Assembly (NCBI RefSeq): GCF_005281345.1
Contig: NZ_SZXJ01000058.1
Coordinates: forward strand, 7,621-63,000
Length of the DNA stretch: 55,380 nt
Origin: Citrobacter sp. wls619
GTDB taxonomy: Bacteria; Pseudomonadota; Gammaproteobacteria; Enterobacterales; Enterobacteriaceae
Direction: 5' to 3'
A program made the position numbers and the translations under genes. Under the pieces are notes generated by a model that worked only from the letters and a program-made list of their open reading frames with translations, did no database searches and was not told where the DNA came from. Shown piece by piece: positions 8,410 through 16,590 of this stretch. Every line of letters begins with the position of its first letter. Positions within the stretch are counted from its first letter, which is position 1.

Positions 8410-9555
8410 ATGAAAAGTTGCCATGTGAAGATGAAAAACACAATTCCATTATGTCATTTACATTGTAAGGGTTGTTTTTGCATTAATAACGCGGAACGCT
8501 CCCCAGAATGCAGTACGTACTGTATGGACGATACAACACTTCAGCAATTTATTCGTCGAAAAATTGATACTGATGAAGCTAGCGATGTGGTTTTTACCTG
8601 GCATGACGGTGAATCAATGCCTGGCAGACGTCATTTCTTTGAACGAGTCATCGAGCTACAACAGCAATATGCGCAAAGTAAAAACATTATTAATATATTT
8701 CAAACCAATGGAATTCTGTTAGATGACAACTGGTGTGAGTTCTTCAAGGAAAACCAGTTTATGATTTGTATTTCAGTGGATAGCGATGTTTCACTACATG
8801 ACAATGTCCGCGAAACGATTTCTGGAAAATCAACAAACTATCAGATTGAAAGCACTGCGAGATTATTGCGAAAATATGATATTGAATTTAGCACACTGAC
8901 GGTCGTTAGTGCCGTGAATAGCCAGTATCCGCTGAGGATTTACCATTATTTAAAAAGTCTGGGTAGCCGCCATATGCAGTTTATTCCCTTACTTAAACCG
9001 CTTGTACAAGGTGGTGTAGATGAACGAAGTCTTGGGCCCGCCGCACTGGGAATTTTTTTGAAAACAATTTTTTATACCTGGGTGCGTCTGGACATTGGGA
9101 CGATTAAAATCCCCATCTTTGAGCATGTGTTTGCTGCATGGTGCGGGTTATCTGTGCCAACATGTGTTTATGCTTCATATGATGATAGCGCGTTAGCGCT
9201 GAAAATAAGCGATGATAATTATCATTGTGACCGTTTTGTTAATTCGAAATATTATATGAGTGACAGCAATCAGACTATTGCAACCACGATGCAGCAAAAC
9301 TCAACGAACCAGAAAGTGGCACTATCCAAACCGACACTGTTAGAACCATGTGCGAGTTGCAAAGTAGAATTTGCCTGCCACGGCGGTTGTGCAAAAGATC
9401 GCATAGTACTTTCCCAATATGGTGTTCCGCAGCTTAATTATTTTTGCGAAAGTTATCAGGCTTTTTTTACTTATGTTGAACCCTATATGTTGATGATGAG
9501 GGCGTTGTGGGAACATAACTATGCGCCTTCCGATATTCGTCAGTATTTGACCTGA
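8410..9555 (+). CDS. Radical-SAM/SPASM protein, divergent anSME family
   Basis: A 381-aa relative of anaerobic sulfatase-maturing enzymes (AslB/YdeM type), which oxidise a Cys or Ser in a partner protein to formylglycine. The CxxxCxxC iron-sulfur motif is present at C15, C19 and C22. LQTNG-like FQTNG, the CDRF aspartate (D274, in the place of the catalytic Asp) and the SPASM tail CASCKVEFACHGGC are kept. Unusual points: the SAM-binding GGEP motif reads DGES (66-69), and the second SPASM cysteine is replaced by Asp (D258); the other seven auxiliary-cluster cysteines align (252, 273, 314, 317, 323, 327, 346). The start at 8410 lies 9 nt after GAGGG; the ATG at 8404 is only 3 nt from it. It comes 96 bp after copy 3 and probably belongs to that operon. 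The substrate is unknown and no sulfatase is encoded nearby. Confidence 0.85.
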   Translation: MKSCHVKMKNTIPLCHLHCKGCFCINNAERSPECSTYCMDDTTLQQFIRRKIDTDEASDVVFTWHDGESMPGRRHFFERVIELQQQYAQSKNIINIFQTNGILLDDNWCEFFKENQFMICISVDSDVSLHDNVRETISGKSTNYQIESTARLLRKYDIEFSTLTVVSAVNSQYPLRIYHYLKSLGSRHMQFIPLLKPLVQGGVDERSLGPAALGIFLKTIFYTWVRLDIGTIKIPIFEHVFAAWCGLSVPTCVYASYDDSALALKISDDNYHCDRFVNSKYYMSDSNQTIATTMQQNSTNQKVALSKPTLLEPCASCKVEFACHGGCAKDRIVLSQYGVPQLNYFCESYQAFFTYVEPYMLMMRALWEHNYAPSDIRQYLT

Positions 9556-9687
9556 CATAGTTCTCCGTACAAGCTAATGAATAAATTGGTCGCGCCGATT
9601 GTCGCTGAAATACCAAGACTATTTTAGTAGTCTGAGATTTGGACACAAAAATCAATAGATTCGTTGCACGACGCAGCTCGTTGCGCT

Positions 9688-9868
9688 TTACCTGGCATTA
9701 GCAGCATTCTTGAGATCTCGAGTAAGTCTCGTGAGCCACTGGGCATCGCGCTCAGTGCGCTTAACCTCTCATTCATACGCGCAAGCATTAGCGTACATTG
9801 ACGGTAGAATGTGCCTTTCAAGGGCACTAAACAGGATTTTAAATTTCTTCAATCGTCTTATTTTTCAT
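9688..9868 (-). pseudogene. Decayed small gene of unknown family
   Basis: On the minus strand an ATG at 9868 follows a strong GGAGGG by about 6 nt and starts MKNKTIEE. One extra base then shifts the frame; in the shifted frame the text continues FKILFSALERHILPSMY, is cut by a TGA at 9769-9771, and resumes EVKRTERDAQWLTRLTRDL to a TAA at 9688-9690. The strong start site and protein-like text in a broken frame suggest a former gene of about 60 codons. Another frame (9624-9827) is open for 67 codons from a GTG but has poorer composition. I do not recognise the family. Confidence 0.35.
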
Positions 9869-10009
9869 CTTGCCCTCCCGTAAGGGATAAAAACGTTTTA
9901 TCTTCGCGTCTGTCGCGGTAGTCTCATTACAGTCGTTTATATCTCGACTGCAATGTGCGTAACCTAACTCCAATACTAATAATTAAAAAACAGTACAGAC
10001 AGGATAACT

Positions 10010-11326
10010 ATGGATTCCACCCTCACCTCCACGGGTCCCCAGCAGGACACCACATCGCTTAACCGTGCCCGACGCGCCGCTCTCGGCAGCTTCGCGGGTG
10101 CCGTGGTCGACTGGTATGATTTTCTGCTTTATGGCATCACCGCCGCGCTGGTTTTTAATCGCGAGTTCTTCCCGCAGGTCAGCCCGGCGATGGGTACACT
10201 TGCCGCATTTGCCACCTTTGGCGTCGGATTTTTGTTCCGTCCGTTAGGCGGGGTAATCTTCGGCCACTTTGGCGATCGCCTGGGCCGCAAACGTATGTTG
10301 ATGCTTACCGTCTGGATGATGGGGATTGCCACTGCGCTGATTGGTATCATTCCCTCTTTCGATACCATCGGCTGGTGGGCACCTGTCCTGCTGGTGACGC
10401 TACGTGCCATCCAGGGTTTCGCCGTTGGCGGCGAGTGGGGTGGCGCGGCATTACTCTCTGTTGAAAGTGCCCCAAAAAATAAAAAAGCCTTCTACAGTAG
10501 CGGCGTTCAGGTCGGTTACGGCGTCGGGCTACTGCTCTCTACGGGGTTGGTGTCGTTGATTAGCTCGCAAACAACCGATGAACAGTTCCTGAGCTGGGGC
10601 TGGCGTATTCCGTTCCTGTTCAGCATTGTGCTGGTTCTGGGCGCGTTATGGATGCGCAACAGAATGGATGAATCGGCTGAATTCGAGCAGCAAAAACAGG
10701 AACCCCAACTGGTGAAAAAACGGCTGCCGGTTATCGAAGCACTCACCCGTCACCCGGGGGCATTTCTGAAAATTATCGCCCTGCGTCTGTGTGAGCTCCT
10801 GACGATGTACATCGTTACCGCGTTTGCTCTCAACTACTCCACGCAAAACCTGGGGCTGCCGCGCGAACTGTTTCTGAATATCGGGTTACTGGTGGGTGGG
10901 CTGAGTTGTTTGACCATCCCCTGTTTTGCCTGGCTTGCCGACCGCTTTGGCCGTCGGCGCGTCTATATTACCGGAGCGCTGGTCGGCACACTCAGCGCCT
11001 TCCCGTTCTTCATGGCCCTGGAAGCGCAGTCTATCTTCTGGATAGTCTTCTTCGCGATTATGCTGGCCAACATTGCGCACGATATGGTGGTCTGCGTACA
11101 ACAGCCTATGTTTACCGGCCTGTTTGGCGCAAGCTATCGCTACAGTGGCGCGGGCGTGGGTTATCAGGTTGCCAGCGTTGTCGGCGGTGGCTTTACGCCT
11201 TTTATTGCCGCTGCATTGGTGACTTTCTCCGGTGGCGACTGGCACAGCGTTGCCATTTACCTGATGGCCGGATGCCTTATTTCGGCCGTCACCGCAATGC
11301 TGATGAGAGATAAGCAACACGCGTAA
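10010..11326 (+). CDS. shiA: Shikimate:H+ symporter ShiA
   Basis: A 438-aa major facilitator of the metabolite:H+ symporter family, the same length as E. coli ShiA and nearly identical along its length (AALGSFAGAVVDWYDF at the start, FGHFGDRLGRKR between helices 2 and 3, RAIQGFAVGGEWGGA around helix 4, WLADRFGRRRVY in the second half). It imports shikimate through the inner membrane for aromatic amino-acid synthesis. About twelve membrane helices can be seen. The 118 bp to amn contain a perfect hairpin at 11331-11360, so the two are probably separate units. In E. coli K-12 shiA is also next to amn but far from ptsG. Confidence 0.95.
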   Translation: MDSTLTSTGPQQDTTSLNRARRAALGSFAGAVVDWYDFLLYGITAALVFNREFFPQVSPAMGTLAAFATFGVGFLFRPLGGVIFGHFGDRLGRKRMLMLTVWMMGIATALIGIIPSFDTIGWWAPVLLVTLRAIQGFAVGGEWGGAALLSVESAPKNKKAFYSSGVQVGYGVGLLLSTGLVSLISSQTTDEQFLSWGWRIPFLFSIVLVLGALWMRNRMDESAEFEQQKQEPQLVKKRLPVIEALTRHPGAFLKIIALRLCELLTMYIVTAFALNYSTQNLGLPRELFLNIGLLVGGLSCLTIPCFAWLADRFGRRRVYITGALVGTLSAFPFFMALEAQSIFWIVFFAIMLANIAHDMVVCVQQPMFTGLFGASYRYSGAGVGYQVASVVGGGFTPFIAAALVTFSGGDWHSVAIYLMAGCLISAVTAMLMRDKQHA

Positions 11327-11330
11327 ACCT

Positions 11331-11360
11331 TTATGCGAAGGCCATAGGGTCTTCGCATAA
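11331..11360 (+). terminator. Hairpin after shiA
   Basis: Perfect 10-bp arms (11331-11340 and 11351-11360) flank a 10-nt loop, five bases after the shiA stop codon. The sequence that follows is only moderately T-rich (tcttcctc), so termination may be partial. Confidence 0.5.
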
Positions 11361-11382
11361 TCTTCCTCAACGTCTGACTTTT

Positions 11383-11406
11383 GTTTCACATTCCTGTGAC
11401 ATACTA
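11383..11406 (+). promoter_or_regulatory. Possible Pho box and -10 upstream of amn
   Basis: Two degenerate repeats (tttcacattc and ctgtgacata) precede a TACTAT -10-like hexamer about 40 bp before the amn start. amn is known to be PhoB-activated in E. coli, and this is the place where a Pho box would lie. The match to the consensus is loose. Confidence 0.3.
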
Positions 11407-11444
11407 TCGGGAGAGCAGTACATCTGTGGAACAAGGAGACAGAC

Positions 11445-12899
11445 ATGAACAATAAGGGCTCCAGCCTGACACCCGCTCAGGCGCTGGATAAACTGGACGC
11501 GCTGTACGAGCAGTCGGTAAAGGCTCTGCGTAGCGCCATTGGTAAGTATATTGAAACAGGGACGCTCCCTGACGACATCGCCCGCCAAAACGGTCTTTTT
11601 GTTTACCCATCGCTTTGTGTCACCTGGGATGGCAGCGCCACAAACCCACCGAAAACGCGCGCATACGGACGTTTTACCCATGCAGGCTGCTATACCACAA
11701 CCATCACCCGCCCGTCGCTTTTTCGCCCTTATCTTGAAGAACAACTGACGCTGCTGTATCAGGATTATGATGCGCATATTTCTGTCGAGCCATCACAGCA
11801 TGAAATCCCCTATCCGTATGTGATTGACGGTTCTGAGTTAACGCTTGATCGTTCGATGAGTGCCGGGCTAACGCGCCATTTCCCTACTACCGAACTCTCA
11901 CAAATTGGTGACGAAACGGCAGATGGTACCTATCATCCGGCGGAATTTTCTCCGCTGTCGCACTTCGACGCCCGTCGGGTTGATTTCTCGCTGGCGCGAC
12001 TGCGTCACTACACGGGAACGCCGGTTGAACACTTTCAGCCCTTTGTGCTGTTCACCAACTACACCCGCTACGTCGATGAGTTCGTACGCTGGGGCTGCAG
12101 CCAAATCCTCGACCCGGACAGCCCGTATATCGCGCTGTCATGCGCGGGTGGGATCTGGATCACTGCAGAAACCGAAGCACCGGAAGAGGCCATCTCCGAT
12201 CTGGCGTGGAAAAAACACCAGATGCCCGCCTGGCATTTAATTACCGCCGACGGTCAGGGGATCACGCTGGTTAATATCGGCGTCGGCCCCTCTAACGCCA
12301 AAACCATTTGCGATCATCTGGCCGTGCTGCGTCCTGACGTCTGGTTAATGATTGGCCACTGTGGTGGCCTGCGCGAAAGTCAGGCAATTGGTGATTATGT
12401 TCTGGCTCATGCCTATCTGCGCGATGACCATGTACTGGATGCCGTACTGCCGCCGGATATTCCGATTCCCAGCATCGCCGAAGTTCAGCGCGCACTGTAT
12501 GACGCCACCAAAGAAGTCAGCGGCATGCCAGGCGAAGAGGTTAAACAGCGGCTGCGTACCGGCACCGTCGTCACCACCGACGACCGTAACTGGGAATTGC
12601 GTTATTCCGCTTCTGCGCTTCGTTTTAACCTCAGTCGTGCCGTCGCTATTGATATGGAGAGTGCCACCATTGCAGCCCAGGGCTACCGCTTCCGCGTCCC
12701 ATATGGCACGTTGCTGTGTGTTTCCGACAAACCACTGCATGGCGAGATCAAACTGCCAGGTCAGGCCAACCGTTTTTATGAAGGGGCCATTTCTGAGCAC
12801 CTGCAAATTGGCATCCGGGCTATTGACCGACTGCGTGCCGAAGGCGATCGGCTGCACTCCCGCAAATTACGTACATTCAACGAACCGCCGTTCCGTTAA
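11445..12899 (+). CDS. amn: AMP nucleosidase Amn
   Basis: A 484-aa protein, identical in length to E. coli Amn and almost the same throughout. It splits AMP into adenine and ribose 5-phosphate in the cytosol and helps to set the adenylate pool. The N-terminal regulatory region includes SQHEIPYPYVIDGSEL; the C-terminal phosphorylase-like catalytic domain includes VNIGVGPSNAKTICDH, MIGHCGGLRE, and AIDMESATIAAQG, the segment that contacts the nucleoside in this fold. The start is an ATG after AAGGAG. The next gene begins 15 nt after its stop, so the two are probably co-transcribed. Its nearness to a periplasmic nucleotide-scavenging locus may be chance. Confidence 0.96.
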   Translation: MNNKGSSLTPAQALDKLDALYEQSVKALRSAIGKYIETGTLPDDIARQNGLFVYPSLCVTWDGSATNPPKTRAYGRFTHAGCYTTTITRPSLFRPYLEEQLTLLYQDYDAHISVEPSQHEIPYPYVIDGSELTLDRSMSAGLTRHFPTTELSQIGDETADGTYHPAEFSPLSHFDARRVDFSLARLRHYTGTPVEHFQPFVLFTNYTRYVDEFVRWGCSQILDPDSPYIALSCAGGIWITAETEAPEEAISDLAWKKHQMPAWHLITADGQGITLVNIGVGPSNAKTICDHLAVLRPDVWLMIGHCGGLRESQAIGDYVLAHAYLRDDHVLDAVLPPDIPIPSIAEVQRALYDATKEVSGMPGEEVKQRLRTGTVVTTDDRNWELRYSASALRFNLSRAVAIDMESATIAAQGYRFRVPYGTLLCVSDKPLHGEIKLPGQANRFYEGAISEHLQIGIRAIDRLRAEGDRLHSRKLRTFNEPPFR

Positions 12900-12914
12900 G
12901 GCCTGAAGGTAACT

Positions 12915-14693
12915 ATGCACAACTCAACTCCCCTTTCCGCTCTGCGCAGTCTGCTGTTAGCGCAGGGACTGGATGGCATGATTGTCCCCCGCGCCGATGC
13001 GCATCAGAGCGAAGATTGCACACCGCACGACAATAAACTGGCCTGGCTCACCGGCTTTAGCGGTTCCGCGGGCCTTGCATTGGTACTTCGCGATCGCGCG
13101 CTGATGTTTGTCGATGGGCGCTATCAGGTCCAGGTGCGTAACGAAGTCTCTCTCGATGATTTTGAAATCCATCATTTGCACGATGAACCTCTGGCCGACT
13201 ATTTGCAGACTTACGTCACCTCTGGTGCGCGTATCGGCTTTGAACCTCTGCTGATGGTCAACAGTCAATTTGAAGCTCTGTCGGCTACTCACTGCAAACT
13301 GGTTCCGATGGAACGCGATCCCTTCGACCAGATCTGGCTCGACCGTCCAGCTGCCCCCTGTGGTGTTATTCGTGAAATGCCCATTGAGATAAGCGGTGAA
13401 AGTAGCGCGCATAAGCGCGTACGAATAGTGGAGCAACTGACTCAGCATCAGGCCGACGTGCTGGCGATCACGCTACCGGATAACATCGCCTGGCTACTCA
13501 ATATACGTGGAGCCGATCTTGCGATGGTTCCGGTTCCTTTTTCGTTTGCCCTGCTCCATCGCAGCGGCGAACTGGAGTGGTTTGTTGATAATAATAAGAC
13601 GCAGCAGCTGCCTGCCTCATTGCTGGAGACGGTCACGCTGGCTCCGCAAGAAAACTTTCTCCCTCGCTGCCAGCAACTTGCCCAAGGAAAGCGTTTCCTG
13701 GTGGATAAAGACTATGCGCCAGTCGCGCTGCGGTTCGCCATTGAACAAAACGGGGGAGAGGTTATTTGGGCCCCCGATCCCATCACATTGATTAAAGCTC
13801 ATAAAAATGATGTTGAACTGGCAGGGTATCGGGAATGCCATGAACAGGATGGCACCGCATGGGTAAACTTTCTGGCCTGGCTGGCGCATGAGGTCCCGCT
13901 GCGCGAGGCAGCAGGTAATCCCGTCACTGAACTGGAAGCCCAAGCCAAACAGCTGGCGTTTCGCCAGCAGCAGCCAGGATTTATAGAGCAGAGTTTCAGT
14001 ACTATTTCCGCCTCTGCCAGCAATGCAGCGATGTGCCATTACCATTCCAGCGAGAAAACAAACACGCCCATCACCACACAGGCAATGTACCTGAATGATT
14101 CCGGCGGCCAGTATCAAAATGGTACTACGGATACAACAAGAACACTCGCCTTTGGTCCACAGGATCCGCAGCGACGACTGCATTACACCGCCGTGCTGAA
14201 AGGGTTTTTATCACTGATCTCATTGCAATTCCCCAGCGGCACGCAGGGTCATCAATTGGATGCGTTTAGCCGTCGGGCACTTTGGGAGTTGGGTCTGGAT
14301 TTTGATCACGGCACAGGACACGGCGTGGGCCACCAGCTACTGATCCATGAACAACCCCATCGTATTGCCAAAAAAGTAAATCCCTGGCCTTTGGTAGCGG
14401 GTAACATTATCACCATCGAACCGGGCTATTATCTGGCTGGGCAATATGGGATCCGTATTGAAAATCAGGTGGAGATTATCAACAGCCGACCCGGTTTTTG
14501 CCGCTTCTCTAGCCTGACGCTGGTCCCCATCGATCTGAACCTTGTTGAATTGCATCTGCTGAGTGATGCAGAGAAACAGTGGATTGATGATTATCATCAA
14601 CAAGTAAGAGAAACGCTATCGCCACGCGTGGGCAGCGACGCACGTCCGTGGCTGTTCGCTGCGACGGCGCCGATTCGCGTTCAGGCTAATTAA
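12915..14693 (+). CDS. Cytosolic-type Xaa-Pro aminopeptidase (M24)
   Basis: A 592-aa M24 metallopeptidase with the three-domain layout of long aminopeptidase P (like eukaryotic XPNPEP1), not the 441-aa PepP of E. coli. Two creatinase-like domains cover about residues 1-300, with LAWLTGFSGSAGLAL and DGRYQVQ near the front. The pita-bread catalytic domain follows. Metal ligands can be read: D395 (NDSGGQY), D406 (GTTDTTRT), H469 (HGTGHGVGH), E502 (TIEPGYY) and E516 (IRIENQVE). It should release the N-terminal residue from peptides with Pro at position 2. GAAGGT precedes the ATG, 15 nt after amn, so amn and this gene form a likely operon. A hairpin terminator separates it from the convergent ptsG. 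Confidence 0.9.
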   Translation: MHNSTPLSALRSLLLAQGLDGMIVPRADAHQSEDCTPHDNKLAWLTGFSGSAGLALVLRDRALMFVDGRYQVQVRNEVSLDDFEIHHLHDEPLADYLQTYVTSGARIGFEPLLMVNSQFEALSATHCKLVPMERDPFDQIWLDRPAAPCGVIREMPIEISGESSAHKRVRIVEQLTQHQADVLAITLPDNIAWLLNIRGADLAMVPVPFSFALLHRSGELEWFVDNNKTQQLPASLLETVTLAPQENFLPRCQQLAQGKRFLVDKDYAPVALRFAIEQNGGEVIWAPDPITLIKAHKNDVELAGYRECHEQDGTAWVNFLAWLAHEVPLREAAGNPVTELEAQAKQLAFRQQQPGFIEQSFSTISASASNAAMCHYHSSEKTNTPITTQAMYLNDSGGQYQNGTTDTTRTLAFGPQDPQRRLHYTAVLKGFLSLISLQFPSGTQGHQLDAFSRRALWELGLDFDHGTGHGVGHQLLIHEQPHRIAKKVNPWPLVAGNIITIEPGYYLAGQYGIRIENQVEIINSRPGFCRFSSLTLVPIDLNLVELHLLSDAEKQWIDDYHQQVRETLSPRVGSDARPWLFAATAPIRVQAN

Positions 14694-14698
14694 GGCAT

Positions 14699-14724
14699 AA
14701 AAAAGGCAGCCCGCAGGCTGCCTT
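14699..14724. terminator. Bidirectional terminator between aminopeptidase and ptsG
   Basis: A perfect 9-bp stem (14703-14711 with 14716-14724) has a 4-nt loop. An A-run on its left gives a U-tail for transcripts arriving from ptsG on the minus strand. It also lies just past the stop of the convergent aminopeptidase gene. Confidence 0.8.
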
Positions 14725-14747
14725 AGTTCTCCCCAACATCTTACTGC

Positions 14748-16181
14748 TTAGCTGTTACGGATGTACTCATCCATTTCAGTTTTCAGGTTATCGGACTTGG
14801 TACCGAAGATCGCCTGAACACCAGAACCCGCGACCACAACGCCCGCCGCACCCAGTTTCTTCAGGCCAGCCTGATCCACTTTGGCAACGTCAGCAACGCT
14901 GACGCGCAGACGCGTGATGCACGCATCGAGGTTAGTGATGTTTTCTTTACCGCCGAACGCGGCAACCAGGGCCGGAGCCATTTCGCCAGTCGCGCCCGCT
15001 TTGTTGTCTTCAGTCGCATCTTCACGGCCCGGCGTTTTCAGGTCCAGCGCTTTGATCAACACACGGAAAATGGTGTAGTACACGATCGCATAACCGATGC
15101 CGACAATCGGGAACAACCACAACTTGCTGCTGTTACCGGACAGAACGATAAAGTCGATCAGACCGTGGGAGAACGATGTACCGTCACGCATACCCAGCAG
15201 AATACAGATTGGGAATGCCAGGCCAGCCAGAATCGCGTGGATGATGTACAGGATCGGCGCCACGAACATGAAGGAGAACTCGATCGGCTCGGTGATACCG
15301 GTCAGGAACGAGGTCAACGCAGCGGAGATCATGATACCGCCCACTTTCGCGCGGTTTTCCGGTTTAGCAGAGTGCCAGATTGCAATAGCAGCAGCAGGCA
15401 GACCGTACATTTTAAACAGGAAGCCACCGGACAGTTTGCCCGCAGTCGGGTCACCTGCCATATAGCGAGGGATGTCGCCGTGGAATACCTGACCCGCAGC
15501 GTTGGTGTATTCACCGATCTGCATCTGGAATGGAACGTTCCAGATATGGTGCAGACCAAACGGCACCAGGCAGCGTTCGATGAAACCATAGATACCGAAT
15601 GCAACGACTGGGTTCTGGTACGCCGCCCACTGGGAGAACGTCTGAATAGCAGTACCGATCGGCGGCCAAATGAAGGACAGGACCACACCCGTGAAAATGG
15701 CAGCCAGACCAGAAATAATAGGAACAAAGCGCTTACCGGCAAAGAAGCCGAGGTACTCAGGCAATTTGATTCGGTAGAAGCGGTTGAACATATACGCTGC
15801 GATCGCACCGGAGATAATCCCCCCGAGAACACCCGTATCTGCCAGGTGTTTCGCTGTGATCTCTTCAGCAGGTAAATGCAGAACCAGCGGCGCAACAACA
15901 GCCATGGTCTTGACCATGATGCCGTAGGCAACAACTGATGCCAGAGCAGATACGCCGTCGTTGTTGGTGAAGCCTAACGCAACACCGATAGCGAAAATCA
16001 GCGGCATGTTCGCAAAAACAGAACCGCCTGCTTCTGCCATTACGTGCGATACAACGGCTGGCAGCCAGCTGAAGTTAGCGGAACCGACACCCAGCAGGAT
16101 ACCTGCAATCGGGAGTACGGATACCGGCAGCATCAGCGATTTACCGACCTTTTGCAGGTTAGCAAATGCATTCTTAAACAT
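14748..16181 (-). CDS. ptsG: Glucose PTS permease EIICB(Glc)
   Basis: A 477-aa protein, the same length as E. coli PtsG and nearly identical. It transports glucose through the inner membrane while phosphorylating it. The EIIC membrane domain (about residues 1-390) carries the GITEPIEF substrate-binding segment; a linker with KTPGRED leads to the EIIB domain with the phosphorylated cysteine in [10 protein letters not shown] (C421 by alignment with E. coli). The start MFKNAFANL and the leader AGGAG are conserved. Mlc and CRP sites lie upstream, and the region paired by the small RNA SgrS overlaps the ribosome binding site. The 5' leader is lengthened by an ERIC element. fhuE, the usual downstream neighbour in E. 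coli, is absent here. Confidence 0.98.
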   Translation of the reverse strand: MFKNAFANLQKVGKSLMLPVSVLPIAGILLGVGSANFSWLPAVVSHVMAEAGGSVFANMPLIFAIGVALGFTNNDGVSALASVVAYGIMVKTMAVVAPLVLHLPAEEITAKHLADTGVLGGIISGAIAAYMFNRFYRIKLPEYLGFFAGKRFVPIISGLAAIFTGVVLSFIWPPIGTAIQTFSQWAAYQNPVVAFGIYGFIERCLVPFGLHHIWNVPFQMQIGEYTNAAGQVFHGDIPRYMAGDPTAGKLSGGFLFKMYGLPAAAIAIWHSAKPENRAKVGGIMISAALTSFLTGITEPIEFSFMFVAPILYIIHAILAGLAFPICILLGMRDGTSFSHGLIDFIVLSGNSSKLWLFPIVGIGYAIVYYTIFRVLIKALDLKTPGREDATEDNKAGATGEMAPALVAAFGGKENITNLDACITRLRVSVADVAKVDQAGLKKLGAAGVVVAGSGVQAIFGTKSDNLKTEMDEYIRNS

Positions 16182-16210
16182 AATTAGGAGTGCTCCTGAG
16201 TATTTGTGCT
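16182..16210 (-). promoter_or_regulatory. ptsG ribosome binding site and SgrS-pairing region
   Basis: The minus strand reads atactcaggagcactcc shortly before the ptsG ATG, almost the same as the E. coli leader segment that base-pairs with SgrS during glucose-phosphate stress. Only a few bases differ near the start codon. The sgrS gene itself is not in this window. Confidence 0.6.
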
Positions 16211-16212
16211 TT

Positions 16213-16327
16213 TATACACTTCATCCTGCAAACCGCCTCGGCGTTGGCTGCGTTCATTCACCCCAGTGACTTACCCTGGCGATTCACTCACTTGCCATCG
16301 TGACGCAGCTTGCATGATATTGTGTAT
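16213..16327. repeat. ERIC element in ptsG leader
   Basis: The core of the enterobacterial repetitive intergenic consensus is plain: gttggctgcgttcattcacc, ccagtgacttac, then gattcactcacttgcc. The outer ends form imperfect inverted repeats (atacact...cctgcaa and ttgcatgat...gtgtat). At about 115 bp it is slightly short of the usual 126-127 bp, apparently through a deletion at the centre. It lies between the ptsG promoter and start codon, so it is transcribed. Confidence 0.85.
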
Positions 16328-16391
16328 TTCTACGTTCTCACGCATTGGCGAGGGGGGAGAACCTCGCCGTGGACAGGGTATCTAAGTACCC

Positions 16392-16417
16392 TTTATTTAT
16401 TACACAGAGTAAAATAA
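16392..16417 (-). promoter_or_regulatory. Mlc operator at ptsG promoter
   Basis: The minus strand reads ttattttactctgtgtaata, matching the Mlc operator of E. coli ptsG. The downstream bases (aaagggtacttagataccct) correspond to the P1 promoter -10 and start region. Mlc represses ptsG without glucose. Confidence 0.75.
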
Positions 16418-16432
16418 TTCAGCTCATTTTTG

Positions 16433-16448
16433 TTTGACGGCTATCACA
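16433..16448 (-). promoter_or_regulatory. CRP site at ptsG promoter
   Basis: On the minus strand TGTGA-tagccg-TCAAA matches the CRP consensus in nine of ten half-site bases. It lies just upstream of the Mlc operator, as in E. coli ptsG P1. Confidence 0.7.
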
Positions 16449-16590
16449 ATTCAGCTGCGGATGGCCGAAAAACTCGCACATTCCGATTAAATGAGTATCT
16501 GAATGTTTCCAACTGGTTATTCACCGCCCATTTAATGGCGGTGAACTTTACTCGCTTTATTTATTAATTACGAGCTTTAAAAAAACTCAG

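Noticed and set aside
10886-11452. A 188-codon open frame opposite the end of shiA.
   Set aside because: It is antisense to the conserved transporter and the shiA-amn spacer and has no family features.
15165-15934. Long open frames on both strands across ptsG other than ptsG itself.
   Set aside because: They overlap a highly conserved gene in other frames and read as low-quality protein.
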